A DNA stretch of 64,000 nucleotides. Origin: Glycomyces harbinensis (GTDB taxonomy: Bacteria; Actinomycetota; Actinomycetes; Mycobacteriales; Micromonosporaceae). Below the pieces are notes generated by a model. The model had not been told where the DNA came from. It saw only the letters and a list, made by a program, of their open reading frames with translations, and searched no databases. The position numbers and the translations under genes are program-made. The stretch's first letter is position 1. The number at the start of each line of letters is the position of its first letter. Positions 8,877 through 18,096 of this stretch are shown one piece after another. The stretch spans positions 186,001-250,000 of the forward strand of contig NZ_FNAD01000007.1 in assembly GCF_900101745.1 (NCBI RefSeq), written 5' to 3'.

Positions 8877-9602
8877 ATGACGACGATCTTTACCGTGTCC
8901 GTCGACTCCGTCGAGGGCTCCACGCTTCGAGGGAAGGTGCACATTGTGAACTCGGACGTCCCCTATGTGCCGGAGGAGTCTGCCTTCCCGCTCGCGTTGC
9001 TCGTTGATGCCTGGTGGCGCCTGGACAACGGCCATCTGGACAACCGAGACGCCGAAGCGAGCGGCGGCGAGCGCTACCCCTGCACCGAGGAGCAGGGCAA
9101 GGCGATCACCGCGGACATGCGGCTGAAGGACGAGTTCGCGCATCTCTACGAACTCATCCACGGCAAGGAGGTCAGGGTTGACAGGAACGGGTACCTGCTC
9201 GCAGACGATGGCTGGACCGTCCTCGAACCCAGGCGCAAAGCGGAAGAGGTGTACCGGCTGAGCGGGGGCAGCCGCCCCGGCTATTCCGTCTTCACCACGG
9301 GCGACGCCGACGCGCTCGAACAACGCGCCGCCGAGATTGTGACCTCGTACGGCCTCAGCCCGTACGCGAACGTCCCGCTGCTGAGTGAGATCGCAGCGCT
9401 GAGGAACGAACCCTGGGATCCCGAAGAGCCGGACGGCCCCATGGAAATGTGCGACTACGGCGAGTACGAGCCACTGAGGTATCGGTCCTTCGCCGACCGG
9501 CCCTACGCACCGATCGCGGTGACCGTCAGCGATGCGGGCTATCTCGAGCACATGGTCGCCGGCATGCGCTGGAAAACGGCCATGGCCGGAGTGGTGCGCT
9601 GA
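8877..9602 (+). CDS. Hypothetical protein
   Basis: A 241-residue acidic, soluble protein without signal peptide or membrane segment. I do not recognise a family. Tryptophan-, proline- and aspartate-rich stretches (DAWWRLDNGHLDN, RNEPWDPEEPDGP) are visible. Its codon bias matches the neighbours, and it starts at ATG 8877 with a weak GAAGGGG ribosome site. It stands alone between the TetR gene and another unknown gene on the same strand. Confidence 0.7.
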   Translation: MTTIFTVSVDSVEGSTLRGKVHIVNSDVPYVPEESAFPLALLVDAWWRLDNGHLDNRDAEASGGERYPCTEEQGKAITADMRLKDEFAHLYELIHGKEVRVDRNGYLLADDGWTVLEPRRKAEEVYRLSGGSRPGYSVFTTGDADALEQRAAEIVTSYGLSPYANVPLLSEIAALRNEPWDPEEPDGPMEMCDYGEYEPLRYRSFADRPYAPIAVTVSDAGYLEHMVAGMRWKTAMAGVVR

Positions 9603-9820
9603 GCAGCCGCAACAGGATCACTCACGCTACGTGGCGTCGCTCCAAGGCGTCCCGCTTGAGTGAGGGCCGTCATTGAGAGGTCGATCGGTCTATGAGGTCG
9701 CACTCTCGTCGGGTCGCGCGGAGTTCGGTACAGCACTGGCATGGACGAGTTCGCCGGCGGCCGGGGCGGACCAGTCGGGCGAGGCGGCTGTGCCCCAGGT
9801 TATGGCGCCGTTCCGTTTCG

Positions 9821-11026
9821 ATGGCGGAGAATGGCCGGGTGGAACGATGGCGAACGAGTACCCGGCTGCCGATGATCCTCGAGGCGCTGTGCCTGTCCGA
9901 GGAGGATCCGGCCGTGCGCCGGCTGGCCGGCGCGTTCGGAGGCGGCCCGGCCACGGTCAGGGAGCGGCTCGTCGGTGAACCCGCCCGCCGGTCGCGGCGG
10001 CTGCGGTTCGCCTCCGGCGGGGAGATCATCGTGCACGACGCCGCGGTCGTGGCGGTACTGCTGCACCTCGCGCCGACGCCTGGCGCGCCGCGCGGGCTCG
10101 ACCTGTCGGACTGGATCGACGGCGCCGACAACGACGCCACCCTCGACGACCTCAAGAAGGCCCTTGAGGCTCCGCGCCACTTCGCGGGGATGGGCACGCC
10201 GTATTTCACGCTGGACGGCGGATACGCGCGAGCCGACTTCAAAGACCGCCGCGGCTGGAACGATGCGGGGAACCTCCTCGGCATCACCGTCACCGTGGAG
10301 CAACCCGGTCTGGCCTGCGGGCCCGATGACGACGACTGCCCCGCCTGCGCCGACCTCCTCGTCCGCACGAGCGGCTCGGGCGGCGGCGTCGATGTGGACG
10401 CCACCGCCGATGCGCTCACCGCGGCACTCACGGCCGGTCTGCTCACCGAGGACGCCCACTGGGTCAAGCTCGCCGACCTGCGGCCGCTGCACGCCTCAGG
10501 GCTCATGGAACGGGTGGAGTGCCAGCTCACGTGCACCGCATGCAGGCGGATCATCTGCTTCACCTTGTTCCGCGACTCGTCTGCGACCTTCGGGTACCAC
10601 GTGTTGAACGACGCGATGCGGCGACCGCTCGAGGCGATCCCGCCCGTCGAGCAGTGGGGCGAGGAGGCCAGGATCGCACAGGAGGACGACGCGATGCGCT
10701 ACGTCGACCACGAGCCCGGGGCGTGGTTCCTCGTCGAGAAGCAGGGCGGCCTCTTCCTCGACGCCAGATACAGCTACAACACCATGCTGGACGACTCCGC
10801 CCTGATCCGCCTTGACGAAACCGAGCTGAAGTCCTACCGTGCCCGCGGCCGCGACGCCATCTCGGCCTTGGCGAAGCGGCTCGCGGACAACGCTCCCTAT
10901 AAGGAGGAGTCCCCTTTCCATCAGAGGGATCTGTTCCGCGGCCCGGGCGGCAAGCAGTATCGCGAGGCGGTCACCGCCGCGATCGTCAACCACACGTGGC
11001 TCGCGCAACAACGCCGAACGACCTGA
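9821..11026 (+). CDS. Hypothetical protein with two cysteine clusters
   Basis: The open frame extends upstream to 9692, but the first 43 residues are Arg-rich shadow-like sequence; the ATG at 9821 (MAENGRVERW) gives 401 residues. I recognise no family. A CGPDDDDCPAC segment in the middle and a CQLTCTACRR segment further on could form a metal site. The C-terminal half is acidic with aromatic residues and no secretion signal. A compact hairpin follows its stop. Start uncertain; coding status good by composition. Confidence 0.65.
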   Translation: MAENGRVERWRTSTRLPMILEALCLSEEDPAVRRLAGAFGGGPATVRERLVGEPARRSRRLRFASGGEIIVHDAAVVAVLLHLAPTPGAPRGLDLSDWIDGADNDATLDDLKKALEAPRHFAGMGTPYFTLDGGYARADFKDRRGWNDAGNLLGITVTVEQPGLACGPDDDDCPACADLLVRTSGSGGGVDVDATADALTAALTAGLLTEDAHWVKLADLRPLHASGLMERVECQLTCTACRRIICFTLFRDSSATFGYHVLNDAMRRPLEAIPPVEQWGEEARIAQEDDAMRYVDHEPGAWFLVEKQGGLFLDARYSYNTMLDDSALIRLDETELKSYRARGRDAISALAKRLADNAPYKEESPFHQRDLFRGPGGKQYREAVTAAIVNHTWLAQQRRTT

Positions 11027-11048
11027 CCCGAGCACATCGCGCCGGAGC

Positions 11049-11067
11049 CCGCACGCTCTGCGTGCGG
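11049..11067 (+). terminator. Short hairpin terminator
   Basis: CCGCACGC (11049-11056) and GCGTGCGG (11060-11067) form a perfect eight-pair stem around TCT, 23 bases after the stop of the hypothetical gene. Confidence 0.55.
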
Positions 11068-11155
11068 ACCGACGCTGTCGTCGGCGGCCTCTGCGCTCGC
11101 GGTTAGCATCAGAACTTCGGGCCCGATGCCGGGCCCGAAAGGGGGAGGGACCACC

Positions 11156-12127
11156 ATGAAGATCATCGTCATCGGCGGGAGCGGCCACATCGGGACGTAC
11201 TTGGTCCCGCGGCTCGTGCGCGCGGGGCACGAGGTCGTCAACATCAGCCGCGGGAAGCGGCACGCCTACGCCGAAGCGCCCGAGTGGGCGCAGGTCCGGC
11301 AGGTCACCGCCGACCGCGAGCAGGAGGACGCCGACGGCGTCTTCGGCGCCACCGTGGCCGCGCTGCGGCCCGACGCCGTCGTGGACCTGGTGTGCTTCAC
11401 GCCCGAATCCGCTGTGGATCTGGTGGAGCGGCTGCGCGGGGAGACCGGGCACCTGCTGCACTGCGGCTCGATCTGGCGCTACGGATCCAGCCTCCGTGCA
11501 CCGATCGTCGAAGGCGAGGGCACCGCCCCGTTCGGCGAGTACGGCATCCAGAAGGACCGGATCGCCCAGATCCTCAAGGAGGAGACCGCGGGCGGCGGGC
11601 TGGCCACCACCTCGCTCCACCCTGGGCACATCGTCGGCCCCGGCTGGCACCCCATCGGGCCGCTGGGCAATCTCGACCCCGAGGTGTGGCGCACGCTCTC
11701 GTCGGGACGCACGCTGCGGATCCCCGGGATCGGTGCCGAGCACCTGAACCACGTCCACGCCGACGACGTCGCGCAGGGCTTCGCGCTGGCGATCGAGCAC
11801 CGGGACGCGGCAGCAGGCGAAGACTTCCACGTCGTCGCCCCGACCGCGATGAACGTGCGCGGCCTCGCGACCGCCGCGTCCTCCTGGTTCGGGCAGGAGG
11901 CGTCGCTGGAGAGCGTGAGCTGGGACGAGTTCCGGGCCGGCACGACCGCCGAGCACGCCGACACGAGCTGGGCGCACCTGTCCCGAAGCCAGGTGTGCAG
12001 CATCGAGAAGGCCCGAACGCTGCTCGGATACGCGCCCGCCTACGAGCCCGACGCCGCGATCCTGGAGTCGTTGCGCTGGCTCATCGAGCACGACCGCATC
12101 GATGTCGAGCACTCCCTCGTCGTCTGA
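11156..12127 (+). CDS. NAD-dependent epimerase/dehydratase family protein
   Basis: A 323-residue extended short-chain dehydrogenase/reductase. The start at 11156 (MKIIVIGGSGHIGTYLV) is set by GGGGGAGGGA just upstream; the ATG at 11126 has no such site. The Rossmann motif GGSGHIG is at residue 7. The usual YxxxK active site appears as YGIQK near residue 130, following HCGSIWRYGSS. Such proteins act on nucleotide sugars or carry out related redox and mutase reactions. It lies upstream of the sugar importer operon, but a 493-base gap separates them, so a shared role is not shown. Confidence 0.82.
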   Translation: MKIIVIGGSGHIGTYLVPRLVRAGHEVVNISRGKRHAYAEAPEWAQVRQVTADREQEDADGVFGATVAALRPDAVVDLVCFTPESAVDLVERLRGETGHLLHCGSIWRYGSSLRAPIVEGEGTAPFGEYGIQKDRIAQILKEETAGGGLATTSLHPGHIVGPGWHPIGPLGNLDPEVWRTLSSGRTLRIPGIGAEHLNHVHADDVAQGFALAIEHRDAAAGEDFHVVAPTAMNVRGLATAASSWFGQEASLESVSWDEFRAGTTAEHADTSWAHLSRSQVCSIEKARTLLGYAPAYEPDAAILESLRWLIEHDRIDVEHSLVV

Positions 12128-12393
12128 CCGCCGCGACCGGGCCCACGGCTGTCACGACTCCGGCGCGATCGTGAGGCGGGGCCGGACGATGCCTGGTGCG
12201 GCCTCACGTCCTCGGTCGGGCGCCGCTCGCCGCTGACCGGCGAGGCGAACTTCTCCGGCTACGGCGTCTGAAGTTCGGCCTTCCACATCGCTGTCCTCGA
12301 CAGGTGACGGGTACACGGCACGGTTCGAAGCCGCGCCGGACGCAGGCCGTGGTGACGGGCGGCGTGCAGCGCCCCTTCCGCGTTCCCCGCGGA

Positions 12394-12407
12394 TGTGAAC
12401 GTGCACG
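12394..12407. promoter_or_regulatory. Upstream LacI-type operator (weak match)
   Basis: TGTGAACGTGCACG has one good half of the LacI-type palindrome seen at 12554 and 19170. It lies 160 bases upstream of the 12554 site, a distance at which repression by looping is possible. Confidence 0.4.
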
Positions 12408-12553
12408 CAGAATCTCCCCATCAGGGCCAGAAACCGTTGTCTCCTCGGGATCTCGTTTCGGAACTGCAATCATTTTATCGAAACAATCTCTTCGCAAAAG
12501 GCGTATATAACTCACACACGCCTTGCCTTCAGTGATGCATGTCGCTATTTTGA

Positions 12554-12567
12554 TGTAAACGTTCACA
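12554..12567. promoter_or_regulatory. LacI-type operator before the sugar importer operon
   Basis: TGTAAACGTTCACA is a near-perfect palindrome centred on AACGTT, typical of LacI/GalR operators. It lies 54 bases upstream of the binding-protein start, downstream of a possible -10 element, where a bound repressor would block transcription. The LacI gene at 18097 ends the same gene group and is the likely ligand. Confidence 0.75.
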
Positions 12568-12620
12568 GTCCGCCGTCGAGCTTCGGCGGTGGCATCCCTC
12601 AACTGAGACAAGGACACAGC

Positions 12621-13931
12621 ATGCGAGGTAAAGGAGCTATCGCCGTCGCGGCGGCGGCCGTTCTGGGCTTGGCAGCCTGCGGCGGACCCACTGAGGAGGA
12701 GCAGCGATCCGAACTGGAGTGGGACGCCGACGCTCAGCAGTACGTCATCGAGGAGGAGATCGCCTCTGGTGAAGTGCCGCTGAAGGTCTGGTTCGAGGAG
12801 GACTATCTCGCCGAGGCCGCCATCGCCGCCTTCAAGGAGGAGTTCAAGGACGAGTACCCGGATATCCAGGTCGAGTACGAACTCGTCGCCAAGAACGACG
12901 CGGTCGAGAAGATGTCCCTCGCCGGTGAGGCCGGCAACGGCGCCGACGTCTACATGAGCTTCTACGACCAGGTCGCGCGTGCCATCGACGACGGCACCGC
13001 CGCACCGCTGGGCGAGTACACCGGCGTGCTCCAGGAGCGGATGAGCGAGGCCTACACCAGCGTCGTCTCCGTCGAAGACCAGATGCACGCCGTCCCGGTC
13101 ACCACCGAGTCGCTCGCCCTCATCTACAACACCACCCTTCTGGAGGAGCTGACCGGCTCCACCGAGCCGGCCGCCACCTGGGAGGAGATCAAAGATCTCG
13201 CGGCGGCCTACAACGACCCCGGCGCCAACCGGTGGACGATGCGCATGTCCACCGCCGAGATCTACCGCGCCTACCCGATCCTGTCCTCCCTGGGTTGGCA
13301 CGTGTACCCCGACGGCAGCGTCGACGACCCCGGATTCGACGACCCCGCACTGACCGCCGCGCTCGACTACTACGGCGGCCTGCGAGAGATCTACAACGTG
13401 CCGAGTGCCGACAGCACCTGGGAGACCATCGAGGAGGCCTTCGCCAAAGGGGAGACCCCGTACGTCATCACCGGACCATGGAGCTTCTCGCTCTTCGACA
13501 CCGGTGCGGCGGAGAACGGCTTCGAGTACGGCGTGACCACCCTGCCCGGCGTCGAGGGCGGCGAACCCGCCGGTTCCTTCGCCGGCATGCACGTCGCGGT
13601 CGTCTCCGGCTACTCCGAGTACCCGGCCGCCGCGCGCGTCTTCGCGAACTTCCTCGCCTCCGACGCCGGCGCCGCCGCCGTCTACGCCGCCACAGGCCAG
13701 ATCCCGGCCCTCAACGCCGACCTCCTGACCGGCGTCGAGGGCATCGAGGATGACCCGCACGTGGCCGGGATCGTCGCCCAGTCGGCCAACGCCGAGTTGA
13801 TCCCGCAAGTGCCCCAGTACTTCTGGGAAACCGGCAACACCATGGTCATCGACGTGTGGGACGAACTCTCCGACGCCGCCGCGGCCCAGGAGAAGGCCGT
13901 GACGACCTACAACGAACTGCACGGGATCTAG
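12621..13931 (+). CDS. ABC transporter sugar-binding lipoprotein (MalE-like)
   Basis: A 436-residue extracellular solute-binding protein of family 1. The signal peptide ends in the lipobox LAAC near residue 20, so the mature protein is tethered to the membrane by a lipidated cysteine. Conserved features include VKVWFEEDY-type strand starts, NGADVYMSFYDQVARAIDDG and TGPWSFSLF. It delivers sugar or oligosaccharide to the two permeases encoded directly downstream. The adjoining GH53 endo-galactanase makes beta-1,4-galacto-oligosaccharides the most likely ligand, by analogy with the GanSPQ systems of other Gram-positive bacteria. Confidence 0.9.
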   Translation: MRGKGAIAVAAAAVLGLAACGGPTEEEQRSELEWDADAQQYVIEEEIASGEVPLKVWFEEDYLAEAAIAAFKEEFKDEYPDIQVEYELVAKNDAVEKMSLAGEAGNGADVYMSFYDQVARAIDDGTAAPLGEYTGVLQERMSEAYTSVVSVEDQMHAVPVTTESLALIYNTTLLEELTGSTEPAATWEEIKDLAAAYNDPGANRWTMRMSTAEIYRAYPILSSLGWHVYPDGSVDDPGFDDPALTAALDYYGGLREIYNVPSADSTWETIEEAFAKGETPYVITGPWSFSLFDTGAAENGFEYGVTTLPGVEGGEPAGSFAGMHVAVVSGYSEYPAAARVFANFLASDAGAAAVYAATGQIPALNADLLTGVEGIEDDPHVAGIVAQSANAELIPQVPQYFWETGNTMVIDVWDELSDAAAAQEKAVTTYNELHGI

Positions 13932-13943
13932 GGATCGACCGCT

Positions 13944-15371
13944 GTGACCACCACTGAGACCACCGAACTGCCCGCCCCGGCCCCGGACCGCGCCACGCGC
14001 GGTCCGGGGCGGGCGGGCCCCGGCCTCCCCGCGTCGGTCCCGGGCATCGCCTCGGGGCTGGTGTGGGGTGCGGGCCAGTTGATCAACCGCCAGGCCGGCA
14101 AGGCCGCCTTCTTCTTCGCGTTCTTCGCGGCCCTGATCGGCTGGGAGATCGCCACCGGCAACTACTACGCCGGTATGCAGTTCACACCGCGCTTGAACGG
14201 CGGGTTCTTCGTTCGCGGGCTGTGGGGCCTGTCGACACTCGGCACCCAGCCGCGCGAGATGACCCTCACCGGCCTGACCGAGGGCGACAACTCGATCGTC
14301 CTCATGGCCAACGGCCTCATCAGCCTCCTGACCCTGGCCCTGCTCGCGGTCGTGTGGATCTGGAGCATCCGCGACGCGGCCCGCTACCGGGCCGACCTGA
14401 ACACCGGCCGCAGACCCGAGACCTCACGCGGATACTTCAGCCGCCTGTGGGAGGGCGCGTTCGCCTACATCGTGCTGTCGCCCGGACTGATCCTGATCGT
14501 GTTCATGTCGGTCCTGCCGGTGCTCTTCGGCATACTCGTGGCCTTTACCGACTACAACAGGGACAACCTCCCGCCGAAGAACCTCGTGCACTGGGTCGGC
14601 TTCGAGAACTTCGCGACCATCTTCGCCGTCCCCTCCTGGACCGCGACGTTCACGGGAATCCTCGGCTGGACCCTGGTCTGGGCGGTGCTCGCGACGGTCA
14701 CCACCTACGCCGCGGGCCTGCTCCTGGCCGTGGTGCTGGCGAGCAGGCGAGTCAGGTTCCCGCGTGTGTGGCGCTCGGTGTTCCTGCTGCCGTGGGCCGT
14801 CCCCGCGATCGTCTCCGCGCTGGTGTTCCGCTCGATGTTCAACGGCCAGTTCGGGCCCGTCAGCCAGTGGCTGGTCGACATGGGCATCACCGACGAGCGC
14901 GTCTACTGGTTCACCGACCCCTCGCACCCGAGCCTGGCCCGCGCGGTCGCGCTCCTGGTCAACCTGTGGCTCGGCTTCCCGTTCTTCATGGCCCTGGTCG
15001 GCGGCGTCCTCGCGAACATCCCCGACAGCTACTACGAGGCCGCCCGCATCGATGGCGCCGGACCCCTCCAGCAGTTCCGCCACATCACCGTCCCGATCGT
15101 GCAGCGGACGGTCGCGCCGCTGATCGTCCTGTCGTTCGTGTCCAACTTCAACAACTTCGGGGTGATCTACTTCCTCACCGAAGGAGGACCGGACAATGTG
15201 GAATACCGCTTCGCAGGGAGCACCGACCTGCTGGTCACCTGGCTGTTCAAGCTCACCCTCGACAACCGGCTCTACAACATCGGCGCGGTGATGAGCCTGG
15301 TCATCTTCGTCATCGTCGGCGCCATCTCGGTAGTGAACCTCAACCGCACCAAAGCGATCCGGGAGCTCTGA
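13944..15371 (+). CDS. ABC sugar transporter permease (MalF/GanP-like)
   Basis: A 475-residue integral membrane protein starting at GTG 13944, 12 bases after the binding-protein stop. It has two extra N-terminal membrane segments and a long extracytoplasmic loop before the core permease domain, like MalF and GanP. The EAA loop that contacts the ATPase is YYEAARIDGAGPLQQFRHI. It pairs with the following permease to form the membrane pore. The extended N-terminus separates it from the shorter LplB-type permease of the second importer at 34070. Confidence 0.9.
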   Translation: MTTTETTELPAPAPDRATRGPGRAGPGLPASVPGIASGLVWGAGQLINRQAGKAAFFFAFFAALIGWEIATGNYYAGMQFTPRLNGGFFVRGLWGLSTLGTQPREMTLTGLTEGDNSIVLMANGLISLLTLALLAVVWIWSIRDAARYRADLNTGRRPETSRGYFSRLWEGAFAYIVLSPGLILIVFMSVLPVLFGILVAFTDYNRDNLPPKNLVHWVGFENFATIFAVPSWTATFTGILGWTLVWAVLATVTTYAAGLLLAVVLASRRVRFPRVWRSVFLLPWAVPAIVSALVFRSMFNGQFGPVSQWLVDMGITDERVYWFTDPSHPSLARAVALLVNLWLGFPFFMALVGGVLANIPDSYYEAARIDGAGPLQQFRHITVPIVQRTVAPLIVLSFVSNFNNFGVIYFLTEGGPDNVEYRFAGSTDLLVTWLFKLTLDNRLYNIGAVMSLVIFVIVGAISVVNLNRTKAIREL

Positions 15372-15374
15372 CCC

Positions 15375-16262
15375 ATGGCAGCCATTTCAGTGAGAACCGG
15401 GCCCCGTCGCCGCAGGAGCGTCGAAGGCCGACAGCGAGTGCGCGACGGACTGACCGACACGCTCATCCACCTCCTGCTCCTGGTCGTCGCGGTCATCGTG
15501 ATCTTTCCGCTCTTGTGGGTCGTCGGCTCCTCCTTCGGCCCCAGCGGGGGACTGGCGAACGCCAGTCCCGTCCCCGAGAACGCGACCTTCGACAACTACG
15601 TCCATCTGTTCACGCAGACGAACTACGGGCGCTGGTACCTCAACTCGCTCTATGTCGCGGTGATCAACATGGTCGGCTCCGTCGGCCTCTCCGCGCTGTG
15701 CGGCTGGGTGTTCGCCCGCATCCGCTTCCGCGGACGCAAGGCCAGCATGCTCGGGATACTCATCCTTCAGATGTTCCCCAGCTTCCTGACCGCCATCGCG
15801 GTGTACATGCTGTTCCTCAACTTCGGGCTGCTCGACTCGCTCACCGGCCTGGCCCTGGTGAGCATCGCCGCCGCCCTGCCCTACAACACCTGGCTCATGA
15901 AGGGCTACACCGACAATCTGCCCGCGAGCCTCGACGAGGCCGCCGCGCTCGACGGGGCGGGACGGCTCACGATCTTCCGGAAGATCGTGCTGCCGCTCAT
16001 GCGCCCGATGCTCACCTTCGTGGCCATCACCAGTTTCACGGTGCCGTGGATGGACTTCATCCTCCCGCGGCTGCTGCTCCAGAGCAGCGGCAAGCAGACC
16101 GTGGCCCTGGGCCTGTTCCAGATGATCACCGACCAGTACAGCAACGACTTCACCACCTTCGCGGCCGGCGCGGTGGTGCTGGCCGTGCCCATCACGATCC
16201 TCTACATCGCCCTGCAGCGCCACCTGGTCACCGGGGCCATGGCCGGGGCGGAGAAGGGATGA
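15375..16262 (+). CDS. ABC sugar transporter permease (MalG/GanQ-like)
   Basis: A 295-residue six-helix permease, three bases after the preceding stop and so translationally coupled to it. The EAA motif LDEAAALDGAGRLTIFRKI lies in the expected C-terminal half. It completes the pore of the importer. No ATPase gene follows; actinomycetes commonly energise several CUT1 importers with one MsiK/MsmX-type ATPase encoded elsewhere, and that is inferred here. Confidence 0.9.
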   Translation: MAAISVRTGPRRRRSVEGRQRVRDGLTDTLIHLLLLVVAVIVIFPLLWVVGSSFGPSGGLANASPVPENATFDNYVHLFTQTNYGRWYLNSLYVAVINMVGSVGLSALCGWVFARIRFRGRKASMLGILILQMFPSFLTAIAVYMLFLNFGLLDSLTGLALVSIAAALPYNTWLMKGYTDNLPASLDEAAALDGAGRLTIFRKIVLPLMRPMLTFVAITSFTVPWMDFILPRLLLQSSGKQTVALGLFQMITDQYSNDFTTFAAGAVVLAVPITILYIALQRHLVTGAMAGAEKG

Positions 16263-16311
16263 GCACTCCGAACACCGCGACAAGTCCTGACTTCAGGGCT
16301 TCGCCGAAATT

Positions 16312-16333
16312 CGGCGGCGGTTCCCCGCCGCCG
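16312..16333 (+). terminator. GC-rich hairpin between importer and galactanase genes
   Basis: CGGCGGCGG (16312-16320) and CCGCCGCCG (16325-16333) form a nine-pair stem around TTCC. It may attenuate read-through from the transporter genes into the galactanase gene, whose own ribosome site (AAAGGAG) follows. Confidence 0.5.
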
Positions 16334-16380
16334 TCAACGGGCGCCCGCAGCGCCCGACCCCGATCGCAAAGGAGCGACAC

Positions 16381-18000
16381 ATGAGACGGATGATCGCGGT
16401 GGCCCTGGTGGCCGCCATGAGCTTCGTCGCGTTCGCCACGGCCTCCCCGGCCCAGGCCGTCAGAGACGACTTCTACATGGGCGTCGACGTCGGCACACTC
16501 GCCGAGGTCGAGGCCTCCGGCGAGCGTTTCTACGACGACGGCGCGCAAGGCGACGCACTCGAGATCATGGCCGACAGCGGCGCCAACCTGGTGCGGCTGC
16601 GGTTGTGGAACAACCCCTACAGCACCTCGGGCCAGCCCTACGGCGGCGGCACGAACGACTTGGCGACGACCATCGAGTTGGCCCAGCGAGCCAAGGCCCT
16701 CGGCATGGACGTCCTGCTCGACCTCCACTACTCGGACTTCTGGGCCGACCCTGGCAAGCAGATCAAGCCCAAGGCCTGGCAGAGCATGTCCTACAGCCAG
16801 CTGACCGCCGCGGTCCGCACCTACTCCCGCGACGTCGTCTCCCAGATGGCGGCCGCGGGTGCCACGCCCGACATCGTCCAGGTGGGCAACGAGATCACCA
16901 ACGGGATGTTGCAGCCCACGGGCAGCACCTCCAATTGGACGCAGCTGGGCGGCCTGCTCAAGGCCGGCATCGCGGGCGTCCACGAAGGCGCCGGCGGCAT
17001 CGAGATCGCCCTGCACCTCGACCGCGGCGGCAACAACGGCGCCTATCGCACCTGGTTCGACAACGCCCGCAACCAGGGCGTCCCGTACGACATCATCGCC
17101 ATGTCGTACTACCCGTACTGGCACGGCACGATGAGCCAGCTGCGCAACAACATGAACGACGTGTCCGCGCGCTATGGCAAGGACGTGCTCGTCGTCGAGA
17201 CCGCCTACGCGTGGACCCTCCAAGACGGGGACGGGCGCGGCAACATCTTCACCGCGGACCACGCCCAGGAGTCGGGTTACGCGGCGACCGTGGCGGGGCA
17301 GACGCAGTTCCTGCGCGACCTGCAGGACGCCATCGCCGACGTGCCGAACGACCGGGGCCGGGGCCTGGTGTGGTGGGAGCCGGCCTGGACCGGCGACACC
17401 AGCTGGGCCACGTCGGCGGGAATGTCGTACATCAACGACCAGGCCGGCGAGAGCAACTCGTGGGACAACCAGACCCTGTTCGACCACAACGGGAACAAGC
17501 TGTCGACGCTGGACTTCTTCGGCGAGGTGACCGGCGGCGATCCGGGCACGGGCGAGAACGTGCTGTCCAACGGCGGTCTGGAGTCGGGCAGCGGCAGGAC
17601 GGCGAGCGGCTGGAGCGTCTGGGCCCAGACGAGTGCCGACACCGATGCGGCCTTCCGGGAGACACGCGGGAGCATCTACCAGGGCAGCGCCAAATTCACG
17701 CACTGGAAGAACACGGCGTACACCGTCTCGACCTACCAGGCGCTGAGCGTCCCGAACGGGACGTACACGCTCACCGCCTGGGTCATGAACGGCGGCGGCC
17801 AGAACACCGCGCGCATGTACGCCAAGGGGTACGGCGGCAGCGAACGGCAGGCCGATCTACCGGTGACGTCGCAGTGGACGCAGGTGTCCCTCACGGGCGT
17901 CCAGGTCACCAACGGCCAGATCGAGGTCGGGTTCTACTCGAACGCCAACGCCGGGAACTGGATCAGCTTCGACGGCGTGAGCCTGTCCCGCACCGGCTGA
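16381..18000 (+). CDS. Secreted endo-beta-1,4-galactanase, GH53, with C-terminal CBM61-like module
   Basis: A 539-residue enzyme with a Sec signal peptide (cleavage likely after ASPAQA near residue 26). The GH53 domain spans roughly residues 32-385: NLVRLRLWNNPY, DLHYSDFWADPGKQ, acid/base Glu171 in VGNEITNGM and nucleophile Glu273 in VVETAYAW. A short linker leads to a C-terminal beta-sandwich (about 395-537; VLSNGGLESG, FTHWKNTAYTVSTYQ) like the CBM61 modules that bind beta-1,4-galactan. It cuts galactan or type I arabinogalactan side chains of pectin outside the cell. It follows the importer genes and precedes their probable repressor. Confidence 0.93.
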   Translation: MRRMIAVALVAAMSFVAFATASPAQAVRDDFYMGVDVGTLAEVEASGERFYDDGAQGDALEIMADSGANLVRLRLWNNPYSTSGQPYGGGTNDLATTIELAQRAKALGMDVLLDLHYSDFWADPGKQIKPKAWQSMSYSQLTAAVRTYSRDVVSQMAAAGATPDIVQVGNEITNGMLQPTGSTSNWTQLGGLLKAGIAGVHEGAGGIEIALHLDRGGNNGAYRTWFDNARNQGVPYDIIAMSYYPYWHGTMSQLRNNMNDVSARYGKDVLVVETAYAWTLQDGDGRGNIFTADHAQESGYAATVAGQTQFLRDLQDAIADVPNDRGRGLVWWEPAWTGDTSWATSAGMSYINDQAGESNSWDNQTLFDHNGNKLSTLDFFGEVTGGDPGTGENVLSNGGLESGSGRTASGWSVWAQTSADTDAAFRETRGSIYQGSAKFTHWKNTAYTVSTYQALSVPNGTYTLTAWVMNGGGQNTARMYAKGYGGSERQADLPVTSQWTQVSLTGVQVTNGQIEVGFYSNANAGNWISFDGVSLSRTG

Positions 18001-18047
18001 GCGTGCGGTCGGAGGCCGTCCAAGCCACGGGCGGCCTCCCCGCACGC
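18001..18047 (+). terminator. Long hairpin terminator after the galactanase
   Basis: Nested arms GCGTGCGG/CCGCACGC (18001-18008 with 18040-18047) and GGAGGCCG/CGGCCTCC (18011-18018 with 18032-18039) form a long stem immediately after the stop codon. Confidence 0.7.
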
Positions 18048-18096
18048 CGGCGATGGGGAAAGATCGACACGAGAACCCTAGGGAGCGTCGAAGAAA

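Larger units (their letters stand above)
12128..12620. other. Gap holding the regulatory region of the first sugar importer
   Basis: No convincing gene lies in this 493-base stretch. The right half is unusually AT-rich, with a possible -10 TATAAC at 12506-12511, and carries two LacI-type operators described separately. A short open stretch ending at 12271 could be an old gene end, but I could not identify it. Confidence 0.5.

Noticed and set aside
12171-12271. Open stretch ending in TGEANFSGYGV before the first importer
   Set aside because: It resembles a gene end but is too short for a family call, and the flanking sequence shows no continuing similarity.
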